Shown here in pieces: positions 24,409 through 37,373 of a stretch of DNA of 64,000 nucleotides; position 1 is the first letter of the stretch; every line of letters starts with the position of its first letter. The notes below the pieces were generated by a model. That model was not told the origin of the DNA, searched no databases, and was given only the letters and a program-made list of their open reading frames with translations. The position numbers and the translations under genes are program-made. Origin of the DNA: Nymphaea colorata (Eukaryota > Streptophyta > Magnoliopsida > Nymphaeales > Nymphaeaceae); NCBI RefSeq assembly GCF_008831285.2, contig NC_045139.1, positions 5,554,704 to 5,618,703 on the forward strand, written 5' to 3'.

Positions 24409-24639
24409 ACTGTATAATGCCAAAGTTCCTAACTGAGGATAACCTCCCATTTAAAGGTAGGAGGATGATATGGTCTGATTTATGATTGATTAGAAGATAT
24501 ATGGAAGTTATATTTCCTTAGGAGTAGTATTGAAATGTATTGAGGAGTGCCAACTGAAGAATATATTGTAAAGATGCATCAGATATGCTTTTTCTAGTTG
24601 CAGCTATCAGGCCCTGTTGGGGTTGCAGGCCGAGCTTGG

Positions 24640-24765
24640 TCAAGTTTGTTAACCTTTTTGGGCTGGGCCCAAATACTTTTGCCCTGCTAGGCCAAAACCA
24701 TGGCCCATGCCCGTGCCCATTTTGGTCTGGGTACCTGACGTGTACCCAGCCCGATGCCCACCCTC
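24640..24765. repeat. GC-rich decayed repeat
   Basis: A local block of 'gggctgggccc', 'gcccatgcccgtgccc' and 'acccagcccgatgccc' phrases, much more GC-rich than its flanks. Such 'gggcc/cccgg' blocks also occur near 7730-7950 in copy B of the large duplication. Non-coding. Confidence 0.45.
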
Positions 24766-24769
24766 AGCT

Positions 24770-25400
24770 AGATCTCCATCCAGCTAAAATATGTTGTTCT
24801 TCAAAGTCAAACCCACGATCCTGCTAAGAAAGAAAAGAAAAGAACGGAAAGGAAAGGAAACAAAAGGAAACATGTTTTTTTCTTCCACTTTATATTTATG
24901 ATTTTAAGTACTACAAGGAAGAGAGTGAGCAAGAGTTATCCAGGTGCCTACCTGTTTGGACCTTGCTTAAAGGGTCAATAACATATGTTCTATTTCAAAA
25001 TCATCCAGCATCCGAAGGATCAATAAGACATGTTCTATTTTCACAATCATCCATACATTAGGACAAATATGTAACATGGACGTCCCTATTTGGGTGCCTG
25101 GCTATTCATTCAGTTTGATTTTACCCCTGCTAAAATCTCCATCCAGCTAAAATATGTCTCTTTTTGAACCATGGTAGGAAAGCAAAACATGATTTTTCAT
25201 CCTTTGAAAATATACGTTTGTTGGACATTTTAACACTTCATATTTACAATTTTAAGTTGTACACGGAAGAGAGTGAGCATGAGTTATGCTGATGCCTACC
25301 TGTTTGAGACCTTGCTCAAAGGATCAATAGGACATGTTCTAGTTTCAAACTCATACAACGTAAAGATGTCTATGTCACAGGGACATGCCTATTTGGGTGC
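24770..25400 (+). repeat. Tandem duplication of a ~350 bp unit
   Basis: Unit 1 (about 24770-25110) and unit 2 (about 25134-25400) share, in order, 'ctccatccagctaaaatatg' (24773/25137), 'ggaagagagtgagca' (24916/25267), 'gcctacctgttt' (24947/25296) and 'gacatgttcta' (25027/25331), at a spacing of 350-364 bases. Confidence 0.8.
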
Positions 25401-26480
25401 TGCACCTGGATCATTAGGGAACATGGATGCAGGTCTGGGTGTGGGAACTTCTTGTCTGTAGAAAAGTTTGCCAAAAAGGGGAAAGATGGAGGTTGAGGAG
25501 GATGAGGAAGAGGAGGAGGAGAAGGGGAAAGGTGAAGTAAGGGCAGGTTTGCCTGGCTGCGGAGGATAAGGAGAGGCAGCAGCTGAGCATGGGTGCAGTG
25601 ATAAGAAAAGAAAAAAAACATGCTAGAGTATATGTATTAGAGACTTAAAGGTCCTCTTTGGCTTTTAGACTTTTCCTTATTGCAATTTCCAAGGAGCTCA
25701 TTTGCTGAAACTGAAATTTCTTTCTAACTTTGTACATTCTTTTGAAGTTTGTTTTATGACAATTTATAAATACAATTTACAAAAAAGTTTATTTTTACTT
25801 TAACTCTCTGTCTCTCTCACACATAAACACATAGCCACACCCATGTGACATAGTAAGACAATTCTTGTTCCAGCTCGCTAGAACTCTGTGGACATACTAG
25901 GATCAAAGATTTGATTAACACACTATCTAATTTTTCCTTCAATGCATTTACAAATGCAGCTTGCAATGTTGACTTCTTCATGAAAGCAAAGGATATTAGT
26001 ACTTATCCTCACAAGAACTTGTACTGCAAACCAGCAAGCACTACCAATAAGAATTATGGTATTCCCAACCTTGTAATATCTTGGTTATAGAAAAACTGCA
26101 AAGTTTGCAGTTTGATACAAGCCTAAAGGGATTTGATTTGTGACAGATAGGCAATCATGTTTAACTTTCTAGCTTTATTTGACTTAATTTTTCTGTATTG
26201 ACTTGTCTGGGTGATTGCGCAAGTAAGGGTGCCCTTCGTCTGTTATCTTCCTTTTATTTGGAGCTTCTTTGTTTAGAGTCTTGCATGCATTAACATGTTG
26301 AGCTTTCTGATACTGACATAACTTATTTACCGCCATCTAGTTTGCTTGCAAGTCTTGCTACTTGGTATAGGACAAGAAATTTTTCTTGAACCTATTTTTG
26401 TTTCTTCAGCTTTTTCCTTCCATCTCACGAGAGGTTTGATTGAAGAAAGCTTGTTTGTATCTACTGGCACATCGTGCAGG

Positions 26481-26630
26481 GAACTGCAGCTGCCATGATG
26501 AACCGCCTCAGCTCTCGCTTGAACAACCTCCACACGACAGTGCAGATATCCTCACCCCTCGCTTGGTTCTCTAGAAACTTTCATATGTACAGTGAATTTA
26601 TGCAACAGAATTATCATCTGCCAGCGCCTG
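26481..26630 (+). other. Possible exon (alternative or 3'UTR) after the 21.3 kb gene
   Basis: Preceded by an acceptor-like 'tcgtgcag', then GC-richer sequence reading GTAAAMMNRLSSRLNNLH in one frame before AT-rich DNA resumes. It could be an alternative last exon of the gene at 21.3 kb or a 3'UTR exon; a donor-like 'aaaggtagg' lies shortly after that gene's stop, near 24456. Evidence is weak. Confidence 0.2.
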
Positions 26631-26779
26631 TAAATTTATGCTCTCCTAAAATTATAGTTTGTGTGGCATCATTTGTAATGTTTACTAACATAACCAGCCT
26701 ATGTTTAAAAACGGTAGGCGATGTTCTTGAAAGCTCAGTGATTTGGCATGTTAAAATTGCCTGTCCATTCGGGTAGTGC

Positions 26780-29700
26780 GTTATCAGGTGAATAATACCT
26801 GTCCCAAGGCTACCTTTATATCAAAACGGCTAGATACACAAATGGGTTTTGACGTAGTAGCTCTTTCAATGGGATGTCAGGCAATACTTACGGTTTGATT
26901 TTTTAGAACATTTCTTTCTGCATAAACCAAAGCAGGATGTACTCTTCCGGACTGAGGAGGATTTCTATGGTCTTATTGTTATTCCTCGTCAGAGTTTACT
27001 GTCTTTGTGAAAGTCTGATTTTTTGGCTAAGCGGGAAGAAATTCCATTGCCTTAGTGAATACTGAAACCTCTCCCTTTCACCCATCTATCTAGGGTTGAG
27101 GGTTGCTTTAACTTGTATATTGGTACCAATTTATTGCTATACAAAGAATTGACTTCACACTATCCGTTGTGCCAACTATCTCAGGATCCACGACAGTTTG
27201 TGATTGAACTTCACTTTCAATTATTGTGAAAAAAAAAAAACAACACAAGACTTAGATTGAGTTGATTCACAAGCTCCACTTCTTTCTTTACAAGAGATTC
27301 ATTTTTGTATTCTATTAGCGGCACTTGTCGAAATTTTGCATCTGAATTTGAATGCCCTTCTGACTTTATTGTCGAGATAAACCGACCAATTGGTTTATTT
27401 CTTCCACTGGCGAGCATTCAATGGTAGAGATGCTAACCAAGTTATCAAGGTCGTGGGAAAACATCATCTGTCTGACAGTTTCTCGCAGTTGTGTTTTGGT
27501 CGATTCAGATTTGATTTCATTCAGATGATGATGAATAGCTGATGAAGGTTTGTTTCTAAGAGGTTCAACCTACCCTGTCACCACTATTGTCAGGTCAGAT
27601 GCAATTGGCTTGGGCATTTTGAGACTCTAGGCCATTATGGGCCCAATTGGCCTCTCAGAACAGCCTAATCTCTAGCCTTACTTTCAATTCAAAGGCCTTT
27701 AACTCTACCAATTAGCCAGATGGATGGAACTTTATTTGGCAACTCAAGTAACAATTTTGTGCATATTAGTTGTATATTAGCTAATCATGGCCAACTCTTA
27801 ACCCCAATTATGGTAGAACAACCAAAGTGGTGCAACGATGTGCTTGATCTGATATGGTACCTCCAAAACTGGAAAGTAAAAGCTCAATTTGTGCCCCAAT
27901 CGCTTAAGGTAAGACTTCTAAAAAATGTGGTTAGACATCCCTAATAAAGTATATTTCAAACCATTCATAAATTATAAAGCGCATGGACATAACCTGTACC
28001 TTTAGATGAAGGGCAATTTCAAATCAACTTTCACTGTGAAGCAAACTGTATGCAACTATAAGTCTCATGAAGAGTTTAATCTTGGTTTAGAATGAATTTT
28101 GGCAGTATGCTTAAGATATCTAACAAGAAATAGTGTTCCTAGTGGTGAACATACAAGTGATGCATAGAATCTGCCTATGGAAGGTAGAAACACTGAAGAT
28201 GGCGGTGTCCAATTAGCTACTTGGTGAAGCAATAACTTTTTGTAACGATTAGATTGATGGGTCTTAACCCACCTCTTAAAAATTTTCGTTTAAAACCCAA
28301 GAAAAAACTAAGAACTAAGACAACCAATCACTTAAAAACCCTCTTTATAATTTTTTGAAGGTTCTTCATAATTTTCAATATGAGACTAAGTTTTGGAAGT
28401 GGTGCATTACAATGTGTAATGCGTCAATCAGTAGCTAGACCCATAGGAAGATAAAAAAAAAAAAACAGAAGGTTGATGCTCAACTCAAACATTTATGAAA
28501 TGTAAAATGGGGAGACAAATCATGGTGAACACCAAGTTGCTTCTTCTGTGTCATGGATCATAAATACAATTAAGAACACTGCTTCTACTTTTCATTTACA
28601 AGCGCTTCTACTGTGATACTACTACTAAACTGAAGCATTGATTCCTTCTCCCAGTCCAAATCATATTGAAAGTGCATTAAGAATATACTTCTTGTCTGCT
28701 TTGGCTTGAGGATCGTCTGATTAATACTACGAACCATTTTACCTTTGTCAAAGAAATCTTGAACAACTCATGTCAAATTTCCACCATTAATGCTCCAGCA
28801 GTCACGGTGAAAATAGTCTGTGAAGCCATCAGGACCCGAGCCTCTAACCCCTTAATCTCCACATTCTCTTTTCTTCCTGCTCCCACATCGGCAGATGGAA
28901 TATTGGTTAACTATGTGTAGACTCTCGTATGAATTGAGAAGAAAAGAACCAATTACAGAATCTGATTGATCACCTTATAATCTGATCCATCATCAAAGTA
29001 TCCGGCAAGAACCAGATGACCAAACTAAATTTGAATTTCCAATGATTAATGGTGTTTTATTTTTTTAAATGGCTGCAATATGGTTTTGGATGTTGATTTT
29101 TTTCTTTTGATCGAATCTAATAAATATGATTTTTCTTGCGTGCAAGTTATCTGACTTTAAATTATTTACATCATTGCATATGGATACTTCAAACCCAGTG
29201 AGTTGTTGAGCTTGTGCTCAAATTCAATTACTGAAGCTATCCGCTCCTTGGAGATACGATGCATGTTCGGGCATTAAGAAAATTGGATGGTGACTCTGGC
29301 TTTGTAGAGTTACCTAACCATTTAATCAAGACCGTATGTCTGATCAATTCAAAAATTTTACATTAGATTTTAAATTCAAAATGCAAAAAACAACGCAATC
29401 AGGCCGAATTCAATACACCTATTGGCCGATACGCAGTCATGGTGCTCAAACCGATATGGTACTTAACAGGATACTGTTTATTTCTTCAAAACATTACGTC
29501 ACTTTAAGGTCAAAGGTAAAAATATCTGAACTCGAAGCAGCAAGAGGTCCCAAGCAGTGGCGAAGCCAGAAAAATTGGTTGGAAGGGCACTTGTTTAAAA
29601 ATATTCATATGTGGTGGGACACTTATATATATAAAGATAAATATTTAAAGATGTCCATTTAAATAAGAAATTTTAAGAGACTGGTGTTATGCCACTAGGT

Positions 29701-30180
29701 CTGAGTAATGGGATGAGATACATTGGACCTATTTGTGCATGACTTGGCCGAATCGTGGTTGAATAATGGACCGATTCAATCTGAAGCAGCCGGTACTGCC
29801 CATTAATATTTTCTCCATTTTTTACATCTACAGATATATTTTTAGTCAATGTCGTTCACAAACTATCTCAATTCTATTCACAAAACTTCACTGTTTCGTT
29901 ATGCTGATTTCAAAATTCACCGACTTCTACAACATTAGCTGATTTAATGTAAATTTCAACACTTCAATATGACACCAACTGTTCAACTCAGTGTGTCAAA
30001 ATTCGATTCTGATTCGGTTCGGTGTAACAATTCTGATCCGGTTCGATCCGATTCGATTAGAGTAACATTGTGATAGTCGAGACCGATTCGTTGGTGCAAG
30101 TTCTATGAATAACGGGTCGGGTCCAGAATGGTGTCGGACCTGTCCAGACTCCAGTGCCCTAGTCCTTGGTTGGGGACGGA
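26780..30180. other. Intergenic DNA, no gene seen
   Basis: Mixed-composition noncoding DNA with many stops in all frames. It contains a fragment of the 'ggagccag' repeat family at about 29558-29640, and just before the next gene (about 29995-30075) a stretch of repeated 'gattcggttcgg'/'ccgattcgatt' phrases. No tRNA or element with clear ends was seen. Confidence 0.5.
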
Positions 30181-30185
30181 CGAGC

Positions 30186-30194
30186 CTATAAATA
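30186..30194 (+). promoter_or_regulatory. TATA box of the SURP/G-patch gene
   Basis: 'ctataaata' matches the plant TATA consensus and lies about 30 bases before a CT-rich leader, placing transcription start near 30215-30225. A GT..AG intron in the leader (30373-31600) then joins to the exon carrying the ATG. Confidence 0.6.
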
Positions 30195-30372
30195 CCGTGC
30201 CCAGAAAGAGTGGGTGTTTCGTTTTCCCTTTCTTCTCGTCCTCTTGCTGACCGGGCGTTGCTAAATTCGTTCTGGCGATCGTCTCCGTCTCTTTTCCTTT
30301 CTCTCCGCCTCCGCCTCCCCCTTCCTTTTCGTTTGTCTCTGTCTCAATCTCTCCGTCGTCACGGGAATTAGG

Positions 30373-31600
30373 GTAAGAAGAACGGATTCGTTTCTTAGCT
30401 GTATCTTCTGTTTGGTTCTCCTTAATCTTAGGGATTGTTCGTCGTTTCTGCCGATTATTTGCACGTATAGATTATCAAATTTGTATAAGAAGATTCAGGA
30501 ATAGTGGTTATGGGAATTGATGTTTAAGGAGACTGGATTGATTGGAGTTGCGCATTTTTGTATTGCTTCTAGGAAATTAGGGTTTTGGCTATCCTTTGCG
30601 AGTTTGTAAGTGCGAAAAGCGTTTCTTTTTAGTGGATGATAAGAATGGACCTATTAGCTTTCTTTATTTGATGCGCCTGATCGTGGAAGGGCATAGGGGG
30701 ACCTCTCCGAGAAGCTGAACGTGATTTGTGAATTGTTGTGGTTCATGCAAAACAGGAAAGAACTGAAACCTAACTAGACGATATTTGGCGCTTTTCATCT
30801 CATTATGTTCTCTTTGTGGTTAGAAAGAACAGAAATGGAATCATTGGTTTTGTTAATTGCGCCCCTTTTGGTTATCTTAGAGGTAGTTTGTAGAAGAAAC
30901 ATTTTCTTCGTGTAACATATGTTCCTACAACTCATGCTCAAAAAAGCAATCATGTGTGCGATTAAGTCAAGCGCTTGATTGTTCAAGCGAAAAATAGCAT
31001 CCACGATTATATGTCTCCTTGAACAAGGACATTGGTGTCCTTGGAACATGTGTTCTACGAGTATGTATTCCATAAACACAATGTTCTTCTCAAATGCCTT
31101 CTTAGGAAATCATCTGGGCTTTGGTTGTTCTTCGGTTTAAGTTTCTATTCTTTCTATCATTTGAGTCTTGCTTCAGTATTTCGTTTCATATGAGGACGTT
31201 GTCATAAGGCATGAAATGGTTCCTGTGGTTCCATAATGTAATAAATAGTTGAACAATTTGATGGGCTCCTTGTTCAAACCATGCCACGCTAAGGAAATGG
31301 GAGTAATCTTATGTGGGTTCATCAGACACCCGGGCATCCTTTTCTAACTTGCAAATTGTTGCTGACTTGCTGTCACCTGGTTAACAGCATATCTCATATG
31401 CTTGGCAAAGATCCAATCATACCACTGCATTATTATCCATAACAGTTTCAGAAATCATAGTTGTCATATTATATGACGAGTCTTGATGGCCTCGAGTAGC
31501 ATTTCTTGTGAAACCTCTTTTGCTTAGTCTTATGTTGCACTAGTCAGTTTGCTTGGCCTACCTGAGATTTGATCATGATTGTATTACACTTTTATTACAG
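30373..31600 (+). other. 5'UTR intron of the SURP/G-patch gene
   Basis: The donor 'attagg|gtaagaag' follows a CT-rich leader, and the acceptor 'tttattacag|tgg' lies 29 bases before the start codon. The intron is 1228 bp and contains a MITE-like element at about 30888-31091. Confidence 0.6.
30888..31091. mobile_element. MITE-like element inside the 5'UTR intron
   Basis: The two ends are imperfect inverted repeats: 'gaagaaacattttcttcg' at the left and the complement of 'aaacacaatgttcttc' at the right. A related element with ends 'attgtattcttt' and 'aagaacacaat' lies at about 54235-54382. Both carry internal 'ccttggaacatg'/'ccttggaatacatg' phrases. Non-coding. Confidence 0.45.
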
Positions 31601-31629
31601 TGGATATCTAAGCAGTCTAAATCTGCACG

Positions 31630-33678
31630 ATGGACAAAGGAATTGATCCTAGCTTTTTTGTGAATGATGGCTCGTTCATGGAGAAATTCAAACAACTTCA
31701 GCAAGAGAAGCAGGAGAAAGAGGCTGCTAAAGACAATAGAAAATCGTCTTCTTTGAAGATTGATGGGTCTGCTTGTAAGAGACCATTTGAAAACAAAATT
31801 AATGAGACTCGAAAGCCTATCCTGTCTTCTTCCAGTGGGAAGCTCGCATTCAGTTTGAAGCAGAAGTCAAAGCTTGCTGTGCCACCTGTCAAGTTAGGTG
31901 CAGATGAAGATGAAGAAGAGGAGGATGAGACAGGAAAGGGATCATCTAATGGAGCATCAAAGAGACAGAAGTCTGGCCAGTCAGATGCCTCAGAACAGGG
32001 ATCAAGTCGGAGGGATGGTAATTACTGGTTGTTTGCTTCCTATTATTGCTTAGGGTTGAATATATATCTAGATTGGCATATATTTGTCCCCTTCTTTGAA
32101 TTGGCTAACAGTACTCTTTGCTTGTCATTTAACTCCTCATAAAACATCTATGAGAGTCTGAGATTGGTGTTTTGTGCCTTTTCGTAGATTGGTGATTATA
32201 TTCTTTTCATAATTTAATTAGTGTCATCTGCTTTTGCCGACTTGGACTACACTGTAATGTAAAATTTAAGCAAATTGCAAAAGATTTTGAGCGCTTGTAT
32301 AGGATTTTTTAGATGATCAGTAAATGCTTCAAGCATGAACTCTACATACTGAGATTTTTAAGATGTTTAATACAATATGTGATTCGGTCAGGAATTGCAC
32401 ATGCTTCTGCATGTGTGATTAGACAGTTTAGACTAGGACTAAATTATTTCTTTACTTGTAAGAGCCTTAGCCCAATTATCATGGCTGTAGAATATAGAAA
32501 ACATTATTGTGGCTGTAGAATATCAACAACATTATTTTTTGCTTATCTTAAACTTTTGGTTTTACATTCAATTCAAGTATCCCATGGTATATATATATTT
32601 TTACTTTTTGGAAATTTTAGCTTGATGAATTGGAACTTTCATTCGAAAACTAAATCTTAAGCTAAAAGCCTAAAACGTTTTGGGTGATATATAGAGATTT
32701 AGAATTTAGATCTGCATTCTGGACTCGTAACACTTGTACAACTTTTCAGGGGTCTGTCCATGTTATCTGCCTTTTGGTTTCTATTTGTGGGCTGTCTTTG
32801 CTCGATGATTATGGCACATGTGCTAGAGCATTACTTTTGTATCATGGTCTTCACGAATTTCTGAACATGCGCTCTTGAAAGTTTCTTATGTCATACCTGC
32901 AGCATATTTCTTAGTCTATGTCAAGCTTGGTGGAAAGACATGTGATAGAAAGAGTTGGAATTCAATGTCACAGGGCCTGCTACAAGAGTAATTTGCATTC
33001 GCTTGTTCATGCTCTAGGTATTAATCAGTTATTTGAGTGACATGCAGCCCTTCCATACTCACCAAGCGATCCTGCAGTAAAGAATGTAGCTGACAAGCTA
33101 GCAAGTTTTGTGGCAAAAAATGGTAGACAATTTGAGGATGTCACCCGTCAAAGAAATCCTGGAGACACACCCTTTAAGTATGTATTCTATTTCTTGAAAC
33201 TTATTGATCTCTTCCTAATTGAGCTGAATGTTCTCCTGAAAATTCAAGTAATTAATGTCTTAATGTCTGTCTGCATAACCAGATACCTATACCATCTATC
33301 TCTTAAAACATCGGTTACAAAATTCTGAGATACTGCTTCTTGGTATATTTCTCCATATTCTTTTCTTTCTGTATCCTTTATAAATTAAAGCAACCATCCT
33401 TCATAAATTAAAGCGACTGGAAAGATTAGTAGGAGAAGCTGCATCAGTTGCACTTGTTGACAGATGACAGGCTTACTGAACACCAAGTGTTGGATCCATT
33501 GACAGTTCAAATTACTCAACAGAAACACCTATACGATATGTACTCATAATTCATAATAGGAACTTGAACCATTTCAGAAGCCTTATTTGGTCAACCTCCA
33601 GTTCCACCCCTAATTGCTCTTTCTTCTCTCTCCATGCACACAGACGCATATGTGTACACACAAACTGGGGGTGTGTGT

Positions 33679-33736
<58 letters not shown>

Positions 33737-36527
33737 TAGAGAGAGAGAGTATGTGTAGGTCTTGATCAGCTTAAAGCCAGCATCTTGAGCAGTAATGTAT
33801 CTTGACCAGATTGTGTTGAACTGAAGTTCGTTCCTTCTTAAACATTATTCATGCACAAAAACTATCATTTTTGCTAGGAATGCTGTACTTGTATGAATTA
33901 TTGCTCCATGTCAAAAACAAAAATCACTGGTTCTAGCTAATAAAACCCGATCATGTTGGTTTAAATGTTAAGGATCATCTTTATTTACATACCCTGAATG
34001 GAAGGTGGATGTTTCTGACTGACATGTGTAGTTGGTTCTGTCTTTAACATCTTTTAAGCTCAAATATATCTGTATCATATGTAGATGATTTTGATGGAGT
34101 TTGCTTTTGTAAATTTGCTGCTGATCTGTGTAATTTTTTCTTCTTCCCCTGCTTTGTAGGTTTCTTTTTGATGTAAATTGTCCAGATTATAAATACTATG
34201 AATTTCGGCTAGCAGAAGAGGAAAGGGCTCTTTCACAGGCAAAAGATTCTCAATCAACAACTTCTGGTAAGTTCCAAAATTACTTTTATACTTGTCTGTG
34301 GCGATGCAGATAACCCTCCCTTTTGTGAAGATATTTAGCTAAAGTGGTTTGCGTATTATAAGCTCTAAATAGGATGGGATTGGTAATCCTTGCGAAAGTG
34401 GTTCATTTATGTTTTCAGGGTGTATGTTTACAGTGGTCCTTTTTAAAAGGACAAAAGAGACTTGGAGGTGTTACTGCAAGTCCCATGCGATGTTTTGCAC
34501 AATTCAAATCTGCACTACCTGTTGAAATGGCAGCACCCATAATGCTGTTCTATGTTTCTATGTATTTGTATGCATGTGTCTTACATCTGTTTTTATGTGC
34601 TTTTCCACTATTTCATACCCCTTAAAGTTCATAGAAGAAAATTTTGTGCTTTTCCACTATTTCATACCCCTTAAAGTTCATAGAAGAAAATTTAGTGCTG
34701 ATTCACACGGTTTTTGGTGCCTATTGTAGTATTTTCCAATTGGGTCCTCTGTAGATAATGTTCTGGTTTATTCGTGGACTGATGAGCAACAATAGCAATG
34801 TGTGGTTGTCTTTATCTATACCAAAGGTGGTGGGAAAGTTGGTTATTCTCTTTTCTTATATATTTATCTTACAGCAAGCAGTTCCACATCTTCTCGAATG
34901 TCAAGCAGTTCTCAGAAGAGATCTTCTCAGCAACACTCTAATTACCAAATACCTACCTCTGCTCTTTATGATGCTGATGATGATCCAAGGTCATCAATTC
35001 AGGGAAAAGCTAGCTCATATGGTATGCATCCGTTCATACTGTTTCCTTTTGATTTTTATTGGAAAATATTACTTCAGGAGTAACCAATTAGAAATCACAA
35101 GTAATTGTTTCCACAATTTTGAATTTATAGGTGAACCTACCAGTCATTTATGGATTGTTTAGTTCCCATAGCTTGCATTGATAAGTTTAGAGGCTGTTTG
35201 GCATCAGTAGCAATGTCTCATGAATCTACCCAAAAAATACATGGCTGATTCATGGAACGCCTTTTAAAGTGTTCAACGAATCTGACTAAATTTTTGGATT
35301 AGGTGCATAGGACAGTAACAATGGATTACTGTTCCCAAACGTTCCCTTAGTGTCGTTAACTGTTCATGTTCCCTCTTTCAAAATTTGCCAGCTGTCCCAA
35401 GCTAAACAAGTTCTGATTTCACGACATCTTTTTTATAGGTGAACCTTCTGCACCTGCTTCTGATGATCCCATAGCAATGATGGAGTTCTACATGAAGAAG
35501 GCTGCCCAGGAGGAGCGCAAGCGGCAGCCGAGGCAAACCAAAGATGAAATGCCTCCACCTGCTTCTCTACAAGGAGGTTGGTGATGTTGTTTTCTGTCAT
35601 TGTCTCTCCTTCTCTTTTCTTTAATTAATCTCTCTTTCAATACCCCTCTCTCAGCTCCTGCCAAAAAAGGGCATCACATGGGCGATTTCATACCACAAGA
35701 TGAGTTGGATAAATTTTTGGCCAGCTGCAATGATGCTGCAGCCCAGAAGGCTGCAAAGGAGTCTGCGGAGAAGGCTAAAATACAAGCTGACAATGTTGGT
35801 CATAAGCTTTTATCAAAGATGGGATGGAAGGAAGGTAAAGTTTTTCACCCTTTCGTCTGTCTGAATATCCGGGGTTTGTTGTGAAATCCTAAATGACACC
35901 GTAGTATAAGTGCTTAACCTGTGCCACATTTTTTATTCCATGATATGAAATATCTTCTGGCTTCTTTCTTATCCTGCAGTTTTATTTTTTGGTTCCTTGT
36001 CTGAACCCCTCAGCACATTCAAATTGGCTGTTTATTCCTGAAAACTGAATGTGCATTCTGTCTGCGATGATAGTTATGTGTGTACTTCTGCTAGTGGATC
36101 TAATCACATCATAAGATCAATCTCTAATCTCTTCTGTTTAAATGCTCAATAAGATGTGTCGATTTTTTACATGCTAATGCTGTTTTTGTTTACAGGAGAG
36201 GGACTTGGTAGTTCACGTTCTGGGCGTGCTGATCCAGTCATGGCCGGGAGTGTCAAGTTGAATAATTTGGGTGTTGGAGCAGAAGTCCCTGGCGAGGTTA
36301 CCCCCGAAGACGACATCTATGAGCAGTATAAGAAGCGGATGATGCTTGGATATCGTTACAGGCCAAACCCTCTGGTAAGTCATGTTCCATCCTAAATCTT
36401 TTGTCGCTTAAATGGAATAAATTTTTTATTACCTATACATACACACGATGTAATTTTTCTGTTGCCTGAATTAGTTTCTTTGTTATCCGATTTTTGCTAG
36501 AACAATCCAAGGAAAGCTTATTACTAG
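31630..36527 (+). CDS. SUGP1-like: SURP and G-patch domain protein (SUGP1-like splicing factor), 8 coding exons, 431 aa
   Basis: Exons: 31630-32017, 33048-33177, 34160-34266, 34875-35021, 35439-35576, 35655-35834, 36196-36374, 36501-36527. All junctions are GT..AG and the frame is continuous to TAG. The N-terminus reads MDKGIDPSFFVNDGSFMEKF, followed by a charged, Ser-rich region with an acidic run (DEDEEEEDE) and a basic SKRQKS patch that may act as a nuclear localisation signal. A SURP (SWAP) domain covers about residues 133-193: NVADKLASFVAKNGRQFE, then NPGDTPFKFLFD and YKYYEFRLAEEE. A Ser-rich linker and a basic helix (FYMKKAAQEERKRQ) follow, then a G-patch at about 350-395 with VGHKLLSKMGWKEGEGLG. 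The end reads YKKRMMLGYRYRPNPLNNP. SURP plus G-patch in this order is the arrangement of human SUGP1 and the plant homologue (Arabidopsis At3g52120), which act in spliceosomal branch-site recognition with a DEAH helicase; that role is inferred. Length agrees with the plant family. Confidence 0.93.
33670..33749. repeat. (GT)n(AT)n(GA)n microsatellite in an intron
   Basis: GT, then about 25 AT units, then GA units, within intron 2 (33178-34159) of the SURP/G-patch gene. Confidence 0.95.
34597..34694 (+). repeat. 49 bp near-perfect tandem duplication in an intron
   Basis: Two adjacent 49 bp units, each starting 'gtgcttttccactatttcat', differ by only a base or two. They lie in intron 3 (34267-34874) of the SURP/G-patch gene. 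Confidence 0.93.
35191..35350. mobile_element. ~160 bp MITE in intron 4 of the SURP/G-patch gene
   Basis: Begins 'aggctgtttggcatcagtag' and ends 'actgttcccaaacgttccc', imperfect inverted repeats about 25 bp long. A short 'ttag' flanks both sides and may be the target duplication. Non-coding; it lies well inside the intron (35022-35438), away from the splice sites. Confidence 0.6.
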
Positions 36528-37340
36528 GAGTGGGCTCCGTCGATTCTATGTAAGGGCAAGTTCTTACGCAGTGGATTTAATCCTTGTATATCTGGAGGTA
36601 CTTGATGTTAGAGAATCTATATTGTAAGACGAACTTGTCAATTTAATCCTACCTTGCCCATTTTAGACTACTGTGATCCTCGCCTCCTCATGTGATTTTG
36701 TGTTGGTCTTGATACCACATAGTGAGCGAAAAGGAAAAAGACGAACTGATGCAGATCTCCACATGAACTAGACTGTTATTTTCCAAGTGGCTGCTTGGCT
36801 GTTAGCACTGCCGAACTGTGTTGAGCCTTACATGGTCACACTTCACAAATACAATATTCAGGAAATCCGCTTGCATGTATGTTTTTCTAATTAGGACTCC
36901 TCTTATGAGGATCGGATTCCCCTCCGATTTCTGGCAAGGGAAGGGTTGTCTTAGACACGCTACTTCATGCCTACATCTGAGATGGGAAACACCTTTCTCG
37001 TGACCACGGCTGTAATGAGATGTTTTGTGACACTATATCAGCCATTCAAACATGGCAAATACATTTCCCTTCATTTCACAGTAGTCTACTCTGTAATCGG
37101 CCCTTTTTGTGTTATAAAGATGGCTAAGGAGTCGATACGTGGGTGCAATTTGACCTATGGCAGATCTTTGCGGGGTGCTGCTGTGGCACATGGAGAGTGC
37201 AGAGAGGGTATATATCATATATGCATATATATATATATATATGTATATATAATTATATAGTTTCTTAGCTTAATCTGTTATTTTAATAAAGAGAGGGAGA
37301 GAGAGTGAGAAGAAAAATAAAGAGGAAAAAAATTTAAAAT
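36528..37340. other. 3'UTR and downstream DNA of the SURP/G-patch gene
   Basis: The 3'UTR starts after TAG at 36527; no confident poly(A) signal was chosen. Short AT runs occur near 37219-37258. Small open frames here have no recognisable content. Confidence 0.45.
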
Positions 37341-37373
37341 TGAATGGAAAAGGGTGCAGTGGGGTGCATGTTA

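Noticed and set aside
24912-24932. miR156-like string ('ggaagagagtgagca'), repeated at 25267
   Set aside because: It shares about 13 bases with the 3' part of miR156, but no complementary strand lies within the next ~120 bases, so no precursor hairpin forms. The repetition is explained by the local tandem duplication.
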